From the NCBI GenBank assembly GCA_022393335.1, contig JAJEKB010021353.1, forward strand, positions 1,268,225 through 1,332,224: a stretch of 64,000 bases of DNA, written 5' to 3'. Positions 33,655-45,814 of this stretch are shown in pieces; position 1 is the first letter of the stretch, and the number at the start of each line of letters is the position of its first letter. Position numbers and translations under genes: made by a program. Below the pieces are notes generated by a model that worked only from the letters and a program-made list of their open reading frames with translations, was not told the DNA's origin and ran no database searches. Source of the stretch: Macrotrachela quadricornifera (taxonomy: Eukaryota > Rotifera > Eurotatoria > Philodinida > Philodinidae).

Positions 33655-34537
33655 TTTTAAAAAATTTTCTTTTTTATGAGCAGATAGAGCGTCTTTTGTT
33701 CTATCTTTCCGTGTTATTTGATCACTATCCAATTGGTCTTATAATAATAAAAATTCGATAAGAACTGTTTTTGTTAAAAATCAGCTGGTAGTAGTAGATC
33801 ATAATGCGTGTGGCACTTTTACGTTCTACTTTATTATCACTTAATACAGTGTATTAAAGAAACAAAATATTCCAGAAGATGCAGCGTGAAAAGCTCTACA
33901 ATTTCTTAAGGATGGTATATTCTATACTTAAATTTTTTTGATTTCAGAATGAATAAAACTCTGAACAACGAAATTTCAACGTTGCAGAAACGAGATTGTT
34001 TTTTAGTAAAAGATGCATTCGATTTTCCCTATCTCATCTTTTTCTTACTTCATATGTTTTATTTAAAAAACAAAATACACTATAAGAAGCAGCATGTAAA
34101 GCTCTATAAGTTACAAAGAACAATTATAAAAAGATGGGATAGATAAAACCGAATTCACCCTTTACCAATAAATGATCTCACTGTCACAACATCAAAATTT
34201 GATCGCATAGAGTTTTGTTCATTTTGAAAATAAAAAGTACAACTATACCATAAGCAGTCCTTTATAAATTGTAGAGCTTTTCACGCTGCATCTTCTGGTA
34301 TATTTTGTTTCTTTAATACGATGTATTAAGTGATGATAAAATGGAATACAAAAGCGCAGCGTTATTTTAGTTTCATGTTCATTATGATCTCAATGCTACC
34401 ATCTGATTTTCAACAAAAACAGTTCTTATCGAGTTTTTATTATTATAAGATCAATTGGATAGTGATCAAATAATATAGAAAGATAGAACAAAAGACGCTC
34501 TATCTGCGCATAAAAAAGAAAATTTTTCCAATCGGTA
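33655..34537. mobile_element. Long-arm palindromic element just upstream of the ART gene
   Basis: Arms of about 250 bp (33656-33905 and 34262-34535) match in inverted orientation at roughly 90 percent by eye; for example gcagatagagcgtcttttgt and cagcgtgaaaagctctacaa occur in both. The spacer holds a further variant of the aaacaaaatacac ... gctctataag module near 34065. The same module (gcagcgtgaaaagctctaca) occurs in the piggyBac-type MITE at 45815-46411, so the two may be related. It lies about 300 bp upstream of the ATG of the ART gene. Confidence 0.65.
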
Positions 34538-36245
34538 TATAGGAAAATACGATATTAGACTCATTACTTTTGGACTGCACTAAGTAATCAAAAATTTCCT
34601 ATTATATTTCTAGAACAGGTCTTACATCTACTTCGAAAGTTATAATGTATACACAGTTTTATCTCATGTCTCTTATCAAGATATATTTAACAAGAAAGAA
34701 GAAAAAGTAGAGTAGTTATCACATAAATATCTGCATGCCAGATTTGTAATCGACAACCACGATATAAAGATACAAAAGATATAGCTTCTATTCATTTTAA
34801 CAGTAACGAACATTATCGAGCGATAATGTTTACATAAGAATCATTCCCGGTAAATCGTGACCAACTTCTATAAATGCTGCTCAGCCCATAATCGCTATGT
34901 TAGCTAGGTTATATGCATATATTGTTCCAGTCTTGGAATATTTTAATTTTTTGCAGTCAATATCGCCAAAAAAAGCATACTTTTTGCAATTTTTTTCTGT
35001 TATCTATGTCTCATCATGTAAAAAAGCGTTTAGTTTGAAATTTTTACTGTGAATACATCCCAAATTCGGGTAATCATTATATGACGATAAGCACAGATAG
35101 ATGAACCATAGATGAGTTCAGTAATACTGTCAAATACGTCGCAAAATTGTGATTTGCTGACATGTTGTACATGTGCATATCTCATCAACAGATCACGCTA
35201 AAAAGCTGAAGCTTTGGTCAAAGAGAGATCTCATTAAATGCTCGCTCTAACAAAAATGTCAGCTCTTTAAATTATTCCTGTCACTCAGGAATCTTGCATC
35301 GAAAACAGGATTTCAACAAAAATCATGGTTTTGGACAAGAAAAAAAAGGTGGATTGTGATGAGTCTTTTAGAAATCGTCAGAATATATTAGGACTGAGGA
35401 GCTACTATAATCCACATTTTATCCTCTGATTTTGAAAGGAATCGGTCTGGAACAAAATAGGTTTAAAGAATTCAGAGTTGTATGGTTCAAACTACACTGT
35501 ATATACTATGATATTATGTAAAGATTGATGTCGAACATTGTAAAATAAATTTTCGAGTCTTATTTAAAGAGAAGTCTGCATATCAATTCTTTTTCATGTT
35601 TTATAAATTTAAATTCATTGAGAAATTGATAGAAAAAATTCCTTTTACCAACTGGCACACAATAGGTAATTTCTCTAGGGTATGTGGACAGGACTTATTT
35701 CATGTGAAAGTATAACTTTTTCAACAGAAATCCTAGTTTCTACTCTTTAGAAATAATTACTAATGAAAAAAAATGAGATCCAAGAAAAAAATTTTTTTTG
35801 ATGAATAATCCTCGAGGAGGACTTTAGCCCGAATGTTGTGTCAAAAATTTTTTATTTGAAAAGCTAACAAATCATACATTGCTCGATGCAGTTTTGTGCG
35901 CTGATTCTAAATAAGATATTTGTATTGAATAAAAACGTTTCTTAGTCGAGAAAAATACGAAATACCTGAAAAATCATGGTTTTTTCGAAAGCTCCCGGTA
36001 GGGTCTAGAAACATTTATACTAATTTACGCTAACTACGGTGATAGAGGACATATAGAGGAACATTCTGTCAAAGTTTAAATAAGTTTCGAATTCAGAGCT
36101 GGAGAGTGGGCTCATTTAACTAATATAGCTGTTTGGAAAACCACTGTGGAAAAAAAGAAAATTTTTTTCTCCGGAATCTTCAGTACTAATTGAACACTTT
36201 TTGTTTTATAAATCGGCAGCGGACATTATGCAGATTTATAATATA
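34538..36245. other. Intergenic stretch
   Basis: AT-rich, no supported gene or clear repeat. Confidence 0.4.
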
Positions 36246-36862
36246 TGGGCATGGCCAGTCGTGTTGGTACCCCAAGATATAGGATAGGAAGTATTATTAT
36301 TTCAGGGGCGTGTATATAATGAATTTTACACCAAATGAAAGCTCGTCAAAAATGGGATTTATCGATGCTAAATAGTAAGGGCTTTATAAACTTTGTAATC
36401 TCCAACTCAAAAAATTTGAAAAATTCTATACATTAAAAAATGTTAAGAATCTCATATTTTTTATGTGAAAAGAAAACATTAAATTTTTTCATAAAATTAA
36501 CTTTTCTACTACCTTACATGTTTCAAAATATATTCAATGGATACAACGTGGAAAGCTGAATTAAATAAATATATTTTATAGCATGTATGGTAGTAGAAAT
36601 AATCAAAAAAGCTAATTTTACGGGAAAATCAAGTGTATTTTTATATAGAAAATATTAGTTTTTTAACATTTTTTAATGTATAGAATTTTTCAAATTTTTT
36701 TAGTTGAAGCTTATAAAGTTTACAAAACCCCTACTATTTAGTACCAATAAATCCCATTTTTGATGGGCTTTCATTTGGTATAAAATTCATTATATCACAT
36801 CCCTGAAATAAGATTATTTCCTAACCTATATTTTGGGGTACCAACACGACTGGCCATACCCA
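36246..36862. mobile_element. Palindromic TA-flanked MITE (617 bp)
   Basis: It begins TGGGCATGGCCAGTCGTG and ends with the complement (CACGACTGGCCATACCCA). TA lies outside both ends (36244-36245 and 36863-36864). The arms extend roughly 280 bp with a short AT-rich centre near 36560. No coding sequence. It has the same TGGGC start and TA flanks as the element at 3823-4618. Confidence 0.8.
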
Positions 36863-36864
36863 TA

Positions 36865-39390
36865 TGTTGTTTCTGGTTGTCACTTCAATGGATTCTAAAA
36901 AAAAGAAAAAACGTGTGTTGTATAGACGAGACTATTTTCAGGATGATTTTTAATTATTTTGAATTAGCTCATTTTCCAGTCCACTTGTGCTTTGTAGTAA
37001 AACTTTTAATGCCATTAAGTAGTCCATACTCTAGAGTATATTTAACACTAACTGAATCTTGCAAAAGTGCACTTTCGATTTTTCATCTTATCTCCACTTG
37101 GTTGCTCACTGTGTGGCATATGTTTTTTCTCAAAATGACGCAAAATTGTCCTTTAAAATCCTTCTATATTTGTTTTGATTTTTAAGAGTCGAAAGAATTT
37201 TTTCGTCATTTTGAGAGAAGATATATATGCTAATTGATAGAGAATTGTAACTATGTTGATTTACACTGGGTAAAAACTTATTTCATATGAAGCAGTTTGT
37301 TTATTGATTACTCGTATTGAAGTTTATCAAGGATGAAAAAGAGATCATATACAGACTTCTTTTTTGAATAAGATCGACAAGCGATTCTAAAATGTCCGAC
37401 ACCAATTTTTACATACCATTATAATATATACCGTGTAATTTGAACCGTAGAACTCTGATTTTTTAAATCTCTTTTACTCAACATCGACTTTTCTCTAAAT
37501 CGTGGTTTTCACTACAACCATGCGCTCGGTGTAGGACTTGTGACTAACAGGAACTATTTGGACTGTTGAAATTTTTTATCAGAGTTGGTTCTCAATAAAA
37601 TGTCTCTGCAGGTAAAATTCCAACTTTTTAGAATGAACCATTTGTGAGATATGTATATGTATAAGAGTATTAGGTTTACGGTCACTTGCCAACAAAATAC
37701 TTGCCCCGTGCGACACCTGCTCGAAATCGACAATTGTGAGAGTAAGGGTGAGAACAAACGTCTCATGGGCAAATGTTTTGCAAGTATCGGCTGGCGGACA
37801 ACTGTCTAGTGAATAAGTGTTCTAGATTCAAAATATCAAAATACGACAGTTTTGTGGTGCACTTAGTACTAGTGATCAACTCATTAACGGTTCAAGCTTA
37901 TTTTTGTATAATGCTCTGCCGAATCTATGAGGTATTCGAACTAATAATTTCAAGCCAAATTGATTTAGATGCAGTGAGATATGGTTGTTATAAAAAACTG
38001 TAAAAAATGAGCTTTCCTAGCAATAGAAACTTCAGAAAAATTTAAATACCTTAAAGGCGAAACAATATTTTTTGGAATACTAGGAATAAAAATTCATCGA
38101 ACGTGTGTTCGTATACGAAATATAAAAAAATAATTATATCGGTGGACATTAATTGGAGCAAGTCGATCGTGACAGACGCAGAACGATTCACCAACAAAAT
38201 TCATCATCGAAATTTACATTCAAATAAACTTTTAGTGCTAAAAAATAGCTTATATGTTGGAAAAAGTCTTTATATGCTTCTTATTGTTCCACCAAATGTC
38301 AAAAAGATTTGATATTCATAGTCAATCCAAGGAGATTTATCGATTTACGTATGAACAAATTTAATTTGAAAATCAGAAATTTTTAATCAACTTCTAAAGG
38401 ATAGTTCAAGCGTAGTGGCTTGGAACAACTAATATCAAGTTCTAACTTGAGATATAGAGTTGAATAAGTTTTTGTTTAATAGATAAACGAAGTAAAATCA
38501 CTTTACTAAAGTGACAAATAAAGAAGTACTTAAGCGTTTTGTAAACCATTATTTATCTTTCAAGTTGTTCATGCTAGTGGTTCGTTATATTTCTTAAACT
38601 AATGTTTCTCCGCACGTAAGAGAAAATTTTGCTAGTAGCTGCACCAGCACTATATAGTGGATCATTCTCGAAAAAAAAAAACTTTAACTATGCAGCTTTT
38701 CTCTTAACCAAAATTTTACGGCAGTCTGCTTTTTGAATCAGCACTTGATGTTGGCCCTGTTAGCTTACTATGGCTAATGCGTTCCTCAGAAATTGATAAA
38801 AAATTATTTTGAATGTTAATTTTTCACACATAAATCGATAGATCTCATTGCACTGCATATCGATATCATACTTTTTTGACGTTTGGCCAAGTGAAAAGAA
38901 ACATATAAAGACTTCTTCCTAAAGGTTAACTGGTTTCTGACAGTAAAAGTCTTTCAAATTCAAAAATAAATGATAATAAATTCGTCTTACGTAAAAATCT
39001 TCTCTTGATGATCTTCGTTACGTTTATAATAAATAGAAGATATATCTTACATTGTATATTTGAGAACACAGATATTCTTTATTTTTCTTTCGTAGCTGTC
39101 TACCTACAGATTTGGCTTGCACATGTTTATGTGATAGGTGGACCATCTTTTCTTCTTTCGTGATAGGATATCTTGATAAGAAATATGAGATAAAATTGTG
39201 TATGCATTGTAAGTTTCGAAGTGAATGCAACGTTTTTATTAGAGTTATTAGTGTAGCAAATTTTTCGATTACGCTTTACAAATTCAAACAATCAGACTTG
39301 GTAAGAGACTATTATCAAACCAATGGTAGTATGCCCTCGCAAATTCTTTGCGATTCAGATAAAGTACAAAAAATTAGCTAGATATAACTC
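36865..39390. other. Intergenic stretch
   Basis: Several short frames (36877, 37554 minus, 37773, 38103, 39112) have no recognisable domain or supporting structure. No gene is called. Confidence 0.4.
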
Positions 39391-39398
39391 ATTCAAAT

Positions 39399-40822
39399 CA
39401 GAGACGTGCGGGCCACGGGTTTTGCCCCGCGGAGACCGCGGGACTACATGGCGACGGGCGGTCCGGGTCGAATGAGACAGTCAAAAAGAAACGCGGATCT
39501 CAGGCAGAGCGGGGCTAGACTTCACGGGTTCGGACCCAGTAAAGAATTTCTTCGGGGCAAAATGAAGGACCGTAAAAAGATTATCAATAGATGCCATTTT
39601 CTTACATGTGTGGTGAAAGTAAAAAACGATTCATTCATTCTTTCCAACTAATTAGGTGTATTCTCACTTGTTAGTTATTTATATCTTTCTTTCTTTTATT
39701 TATTCTTTGTTCTTCACTATCCCCGCTTTTTCTGCTGCAGTTGAGCGTACGTTTAGCTCGGTCAGTGTTATATTAACTCAGAGAAGAATCAATATCATCC
39801 GTCGACAAATGATGACATTGTATTAGTTCAATCAGCTGCAGCTCACTTAAAGGACCATGTATAGACTCTGTCTTCTATATTTTTTTGTAACAAATTGATT
39901 CATTAGGCCCCCTCCCCTCTCCCCTTGGAAAAAGTCAATTTTCGTCAAAAATTTCGAAATGGATACAGATTCAGAGGAAGATAGCCCGTTTTCAGATCTA
40001 CCAGAAATGGTATAGATTTTTCCAAACAACCCTTCTTTGGTGAAAAATTTTGATGATTTATGTAATCAACTGCTCGAAAACAAGGCTTGTTTTTGAAAAA
40101 CGAAAAAGATTTTTCGTTTTTTCTCGGTTTATGACTTTTCGATCTTGGTACAAAGATTTCTCAGTCCAGACTCAGGAAATAATTTTAAAATTTTTTTGTT
40201 TGAAAGAGCGCATTGAGATGCAGGTCACCATAGAGTTCCTTTTTTTTATTAAGCTTTATTTTTTATTATATATGCAGACATTTATGTAACTAGACACCCA
40301 TTTTTGGCGCATTTTTTAAGTCATTGAACTTGTGATCCCGTTTTCCGTTAAAAAATGTATGAATTTAAAAAAAAAGACTATAGTGCTCTGCATCTTAAGA
40401 TACTCTTTCAGACAAAAAAAAATTAAATATATTGATCAAGCTCAAACCGAGATATACTTGTACGAAAATAAGCTATTTTTGACCTTTGTTTGGTTGATAT
40501 CTCTGTCAAATTTCAGTGTATTGAACTGAAAATTTTAGCACAGCTTTTCCACTTCAGCCCCAACATATGTTCTAAATTTCAGCTTATTCGAACGTTCCTG
40601 GATTGAGATCGATTTTTAAGGGAGGGGGTAGAGGCTTGAATAAAATAAAACAATGAAAATAGCTTAAAAGATAAAATCAAATTTTCTTCGGGTTTTACGG
40701 ATGCGGGGCGGGGACGGGTAACCTTCTGAAAAATAATCCATGGGGATCGGCGGAGCGGATTAACGAGTTTCAGTGGGCGGGACCCGTGGAGCATAAAAAA
40801 AACACTGCCCTGCACGTCTCTG
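39399..40822 (+). mobile_element. hAT element with perfect 8-bp target duplication
   Basis: It starts CAGAGACGTGCGGGCC and ends GCACGTCTCTG. The flanks are identical 8-mers ATTCAAAT (39391-39398 and 40823-40830). Both ends are GC-rich against the AT-rich surroundings. The interior keeps the C-terminal dimerisation region of a hAT transposase (39722-39838), but most of the transposase is missing. The intact ends and perfect duplication point to a fairly recent insertion. Confidence 0.9.
39722..39838 (+). pseudogene. hAT transposase C-terminal dimerisation remnant
   Basis: The translation contains IPAFSAAVERTFSSVS followed by ILTQRRINI and RRQMMTL, the conserved hAT C-terminal signature (hydrophobic, then SAAxER-FS, then RR). 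A stop follows TLY at 39829-39831. No RNase H-like catalytic core was found upstream in the element. Confidence 0.75.
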
Positions 40823-40830
40823 ATTCAAAT

Positions 40831-42835
40831 ACTCGAACTATGATTTTAGTAAAGGTTTGGTAATCAACACTTTGTTGTTTGCCATCTGAAATCACTTCAA
40901 ATCTGTACTAAAGAGTCTTAATATGTTTCTTATTAGCAGACTATACTATAATAAAACTATGATATTTGCGATCAGCACTATGAATTGTAGCGGACCATAC
41001 ATAAGAGGTATCAAATGAAGATACAAAAGGTATTCTCAGTTACTGAGAGGTTTAACCTGTAAGCTATGACCAATATTTCTCAATCGGTCTTGTCGATGTA
41101 GTTCACACTTTAGCGGGGACAGATACATCTTATTTAGGAATGAACTAAAAGTTTTAGTTCAAACAGATGAGTCGTTCAGAAAAAATAGACATTCTAAATA
41201 TAAAAGTGGAACTACATCTGGAGCTCCCTAAAGAACATTATTTTCCATCAAATTCTCAATTTTTCAATCGCAATAAGAGTTATAATAGCATTTTTTTTAT
41301 CACAAATACAGTATTGGTGGCTTCCTAACTTTTGACAATGTTAATAGTGGCCTACGCCCTAATGTGTTTGAACCAGTATTATATGCCATTTTCAGAGGTC
41401 ATATTCACGTTCGGCAAGTATAAACACCAAAATTCTCGGATTTTAGGAATTGGGGTCAATCTTGAGTTTGAGATTTTAGCCTTCCTTTTTATTTATGATA
41501 TTGATTATTGCCATAAAGCACTCTAATTGTCTGGGTAAGCTCTATATGATATAATCAGAAAAAAATGCATCATTGTGCTAGACGTAATTGATCACTTTGT
41601 ATCCCTTTAGGTTGATATATGTTTACTTACCATTTATTAAAGCTTGCCGTATGAAGTTCTCAGTAGAAAAACATGCAGTCAGAGAAACCAACATATTATG
41701 TAAATGTTGGTAAGTAAAGTCGAGCACTTAGACGTATTAATCGAAATTATAACTCAAGAGGAGGATTTAAATTTAAAACTACCCCAACAGCTTGAATCCA
41801 TCCTCATCCTTTCCCTCTTCATTTATTACAAATGAGATTTCAACTTTTCAGGAATGATATTTAGAACCTTGATAAGATCCTCATAGAACCATAAAATAAT
41901 CGATTGTAAAATTTGAACTTTAAACTTTGCATCTATAAGTAATACAATAAGCATAGTTATGAGATGAAAATTTTAAATATTTAAATTGCTTCTATTCTGA
42001 GATATAGACAAAAAAGATTACATGGGATAAGATTTGAGAAAGTAAATCTGTCGAGATTTTTTACAAGTATTTTAAACTCGTTAATACTCTGAATTTAGAA
42101 GTTATTTTGCATGAGCTTCCATCTAAATTATATTAATCGAGTATTTGAGAACCATTTCTCAATTGTAATGCTTAGAATTTTATGGTAAATTGGACTTTTC
42201 TGCTCTTATTCAAAAACGTTTTAGTGCCAAAATCCAATCTCACAAACTTTTCAAGAAACATCATTCAATGTAACTCAATGTCATCTTTGTAATGAGGCTA
42301 GATTCAGATTATTCCATTGCGCACATACAACTAGCTTACATTATGTAGATAGGCACATCTTCTGAAAATGTCATATAATACCAGATCAAGAATATTAGAT
42401 AATAGAACATTTTGAATACCATAAAAAGATAGTCAACCATCGATGACAGGTTTGCGATAAACAAATATCTGCCATAGCTCTTAGTATTTTTGAATAAATG
42501 GCAATTGGCTCACAAGTTTTGTTCTATAAGACACTTCGAATCTAATCTATCTACTCATTTTAAAACACATCTATATCTTTTGAAAAGCTCATCTATTTGA
42601 GCCGAAATTTCCAATTTATTCGTAACTGAGATGTACTCATCTACTGTAGAAATATCAGCGATGTCAATGCGATCGACTACGCACCGTTGAGTATGACTTA
42701 TGCGACAATACCTATTGGAGAAAACTTCAGTAACGAAATATTGCAAAATCATATTCCAAAGTTTTGAATCAACGAAAAATTTTCGAAGAGCGTTTTCATA
42801 AGCATGAAATTGCTCATTAGTTTTGATCTTGCTAA
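40831..42835. other. Intergenic stretch
   Basis: No supported gene. A minus frame at 42555-42752 (65 residues, ...EYISVTNKLEISAQIDELFKRY...) has a coding-like composition but no start context or domain. It lies head-to-head with the following ART gene. Confidence 0.4.
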
Positions 42836-43570
42836 ATGGGACATAGGTACATAACCAATTATCTTTTACTCCTATTGCTTCATAGTTTTGTCAATGTTAA
42901 TTGGCTGCAAATGATAACGCCTATTGATGGTTATCAGCATGAGCCGTTAGTGTCACTGGAAGAAGCGCTACATCCATTCATCAGTGTAATCCCAGATGTC
43001 GTAAGATACGTGCAAATAGCAAAATACAATTTTCGTGATTGTAATGACGGTTTGACACAAGATGAATCTGCCTCAATCTTAATCTTTACAATGGAATGGG
43101 AACCTGATGAGACATGTCTCTATCGCGTATTAAATGAAGCTTTACGTTCAGAAGATCGAGATAAACTGAAACCGTGGTTTCCATATCTGAAACTGTTTTT
43201 GACTGCACTATACAAGTTACCATCATTCGAAGGACTCGTTTGGCGCAATATTAAGTCTGATATCAGTGAAAATTATCAACAAGGTCAAACAGGTATTTGG
43301 TGGGGTATTACATCAACGACTACAGATACAAATATTTTCCACTTAAAGAACGTCGCAGATAAACATAAATTGCGTACGCTATTTCTAATTGACTGTAAAC
43401 ATGGTAAATGTATTCAAAAATATTCAATGTTCCGAAAAGAAAAGGAAATCGTATTGATGCCTGGCTTTCATTTTGAAACAACTAGCAAATTAGATTTAGG
43501 TGATGGATCATTCATGGTCAATATTAAAGAAAAACAAGGATCATTTCCACTTCTTCCACCACCATTTTGA
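42836..43570 (+). CDS. Single-domain ADP-ribosyltransferase, paralogue of the tandem gene's second domain
   Basis: The 244-residue frame matches exon 3 of the 30-33 kb gene closely in order and wording: DGLTQDESAS, TMEWEP, LKPWF-YLKL, then the ART motifs Arg137 in VWRNI (usual WRG changed to WRN), WWGITST at 155-161, E202-K-E204 in FRKEKEIVLMPG, and the same LLPPPF end. R-S-E-class mono-ARTs move ADP-ribose from NAD to arginine or other residues. The first ATG (42836) gives a weakly hydrophobic lead-in. A GTACAT donor-like and TTCATAG acceptor-like pair at about 42847-42888 suggests an upstream exon instead, and the ATG before ITPIDGY (42911) is another possible start. No first-domain exon equivalent was found upstream, so this may be a partial duplicate. 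Confidence 0.7.
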   Translation: MGHRYITNYLLLLLLHSFVNVNWLQMITPIDGYQHEPLVSLEEALHPFISVIPDVVRYVQIAKYNFRDCNDGLTQDESASILIFTMEWEPDETCLYRVLNEALRSEDRDKLKPWFPYLKLFLTALYKLPSFEGLVWRNIKSDISENYQQGQTGIWWGITSTTTDTNIFHLKNVADKHKLRTLFLIDCKHGKCIQKYSMFRKEKEIVLMPGFHFETTSKLDLGDGSFMVNIKEKQGSFPLLPPPF

Positions 43571-44040
43571 AATAAACAAATAATGACATTGGGATTTTTT
43601 CATTACTATCAATAATACATAGATCCATTAAAATTCAGGATCTTCCTGTCGACGAACTATGTTTGATTAAACTGCTTCGGCTCTAAGTATAACATACATA
43701 AATATTTTCGATCCACCGAAACGAACATTGTTGACAAAAAATGTTTGCTAGTATTAAATGGAATAAACCACAGCACACGATAACCAGTTATTTTTTAGCG
43801 AAAACAGTAATATGACCAATTATATAATCTATTCGAACTCAAAACGACATAATAAGTAGTGTCAGAGTGGTATCTATTTCTAAAACTATATGGAAATCCT
43901 TTTAAGGTAGAAAATGTAAGTTCTTACTCTCAATCCTGAAAGGATGAGTATTGGCAACGGAAATTGCTCATCGAGTTTTCCGCGCTCTGATTGATCAATT
44001 TTTTCAACCGATCAAAACACAGCTTTTGTAGTATCGAGAG
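43571..44040. other. Intergenic stretch with start of degenerate repeats
   Basis: No gene. Near 43943 the motif aggatgagtattgg begins a diffuse repeat that recurs near 44610 (aggatgagtatgg) and 44935 (aggatgagtctt), each followed by a cgctc/ctcatcg-type block. Confidence 0.45.
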
Positions 44041-44044
44041 GTCC

Positions 44045-44384
44045 TCAAGTACTATATATAAGAGGTACTTTTGGGCCATCAAGTACTATATAGAAGGAGT
44101 ATCCTTGAGTTCTCAAGTACTATATATTGGGGGTACCCTTGGGTCTTCATGTACTATATATTGAACATATCCATAGGTCATCAGCTGCTATACTATGGAG
44201 TTATCCTTGAGCCCTCAAGTACTATATGTTGAGGGTATCCATAGGTCGCACAGTACTTTATATCAGGGATATCCGTGAGTCCTGAAGTACTATACTATGG
44301 AGATACCCTTAGGACTTCAAGCACTGTAATGTATGGGTAACCGAAGGTGCTCAACGACTACACTACGGAGTACCGTAGAATCTG
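44045..44384 (+). repeat. Degenerate minisatellite A, ten units of exactly 34 bp
   Basis: Units start at 44045 and every 34 bases to 44351, each resembling tcaagtactatatattgrg followed by ggtaycc-ttgggtc. Individual units differ at many positions, yet the length never changes. The same family recurs in short arrays at 47229, 48114, 49442, 62530 and 63509. Confidence 0.85.
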
Positions 44385-45810
44385 AACTGCTATCTTCAAT
44401 CGTTAAAGAACGAGTATGCAGAATGAAAATTCGTGGTTGGTGTGTCTGAATCTGATTGGTTGAAAAATGGAGCGATCAGATTTGAGAAAAGTTATATTTT
44501 ATTTTTGTGCACGAGAAGCCAACTGTTCTTGATACTTTGTTGGAGATTGGCGAGGGTGTTTTTTTCGACGATACGGGCAACTCCTGTTTTCTCCTTATTC
44601 TGTATCGTAGGAGGATGAGTATGGAAAACGGAATTCGCTCGCCAGTTTGTTGGTGCTCCAATTGGTCGAAAATGAAACTCTTATATCTCGGTTAAAGTAG
44701 TCATCTTTCGAAGTTTTTTAACGTGGAGAAACTGAGCTTTCAGAAAAACAGCTTCGTAGATATGATTCGGGATCGAAGGTTTGCATCTGACTAAAATTTG
44801 CCTCAGCGTCGGTTCGTAGATCAGGAACTGATAGAAGTCGAGTTCTGGAAAAAAGATTCACAGAAAGTATTCAGATAATAGAATTTTGCAACTACCTTGT
44901 GTGTGACAAACAAACACTATTCTTAACGCTAAAAGGATGAGTCTTCACAGCTTTAAATGTCTGTCGGTACTTCTATTGGTGCTTCATCAAATTTGACAAA
45001 AGATCTTGTAGGTCGAGGAACTCAATTCTAAAGTGAGTTTCTATAAAATTGAAAGTCGATTTTCTGAGTAAAAGCTTTGAGTACATATATCAAAAGACTA
45101 TTTCGCATTTTCGTCTATTCGAGTGTATAACCTTTACATGTGCTTGCTCGTAGATGGAGATCAAGAGAGTAGAATGAAATTCATGTTGAACAGAAATGGG
45201 AGGAAAAGGGGAAAATTTGCGAGAGTGGTGCTGAGAATTTAGAGTAGGGTAGTACGAGCAAGCTGAAAGTTGTAGTGAGTATGTTGAGAAAGGTAGTGTA
45301 AGATAGTGGGGTGGAGCTAAAGTTGAATTTGATGCAACCAGATGAAGGAATGATTGAGGACAGAAAGCTGTAACAAAGTTTGGTGAGGCGTTGAATGTGA
45401 ATGAAACATATCCCGGAGAATGTGACAATGAGTAGGTTGGAGCGGAGAGTAAGTAAGGGAAGAATAAAAGGTAGGATTGATATATTGTGGTAAGACGGAT
45501 GTGTAGGAAGCTTTTAAAGTGATGGTGAGAGATCTGAGCCGGCACGGTGTGGACAGAAGGATGATGATCGTGACCAGTTGGATAGTGAAGGGTGTGGTAG
45601 TAGGTCGAGAAGTTGAAGTCCATACGATGCAGGCGAAGAGAAGGAGGAAACAGAAGCTATGACAAGAAGCGGAATTCGGAGCGGTGTGAATAAGAAGGAG
45701 GGTGATAATAGACAAGTTGATTGTAGAAGGGTAAGGTAATGGAAAGACCGAAGGTCAGATTGACACGGTATAATTGAGGCGAATATGTAGACGAAGGTCG
45801 TGAAGGAATT
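44385..45810. other. Repeat-derived region with a strand-biased tract
   Basis: 44400-45000 carries further diverged copies of the ggatgagtat-type repeat. 45090-45830 is strongly purine-rich on the plus strand, which opens several long overlapping minus-strand frames (45090-45623, 45317-45715, 45514-45867). These are rich in Ser, His, Pro, Tyr and Leu and show no domain, so I do not call a gene. Confidence 0.5.
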
Positions 45811-45814
45811 GTGT

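Noticed and set aside
44045..44384. CRISPR-like array
   Set aside because: Spacing is regular, but there are no identical repeats with unique spacers, each whole unit is diverged, no cas genes are present, and the context is animal DNA.
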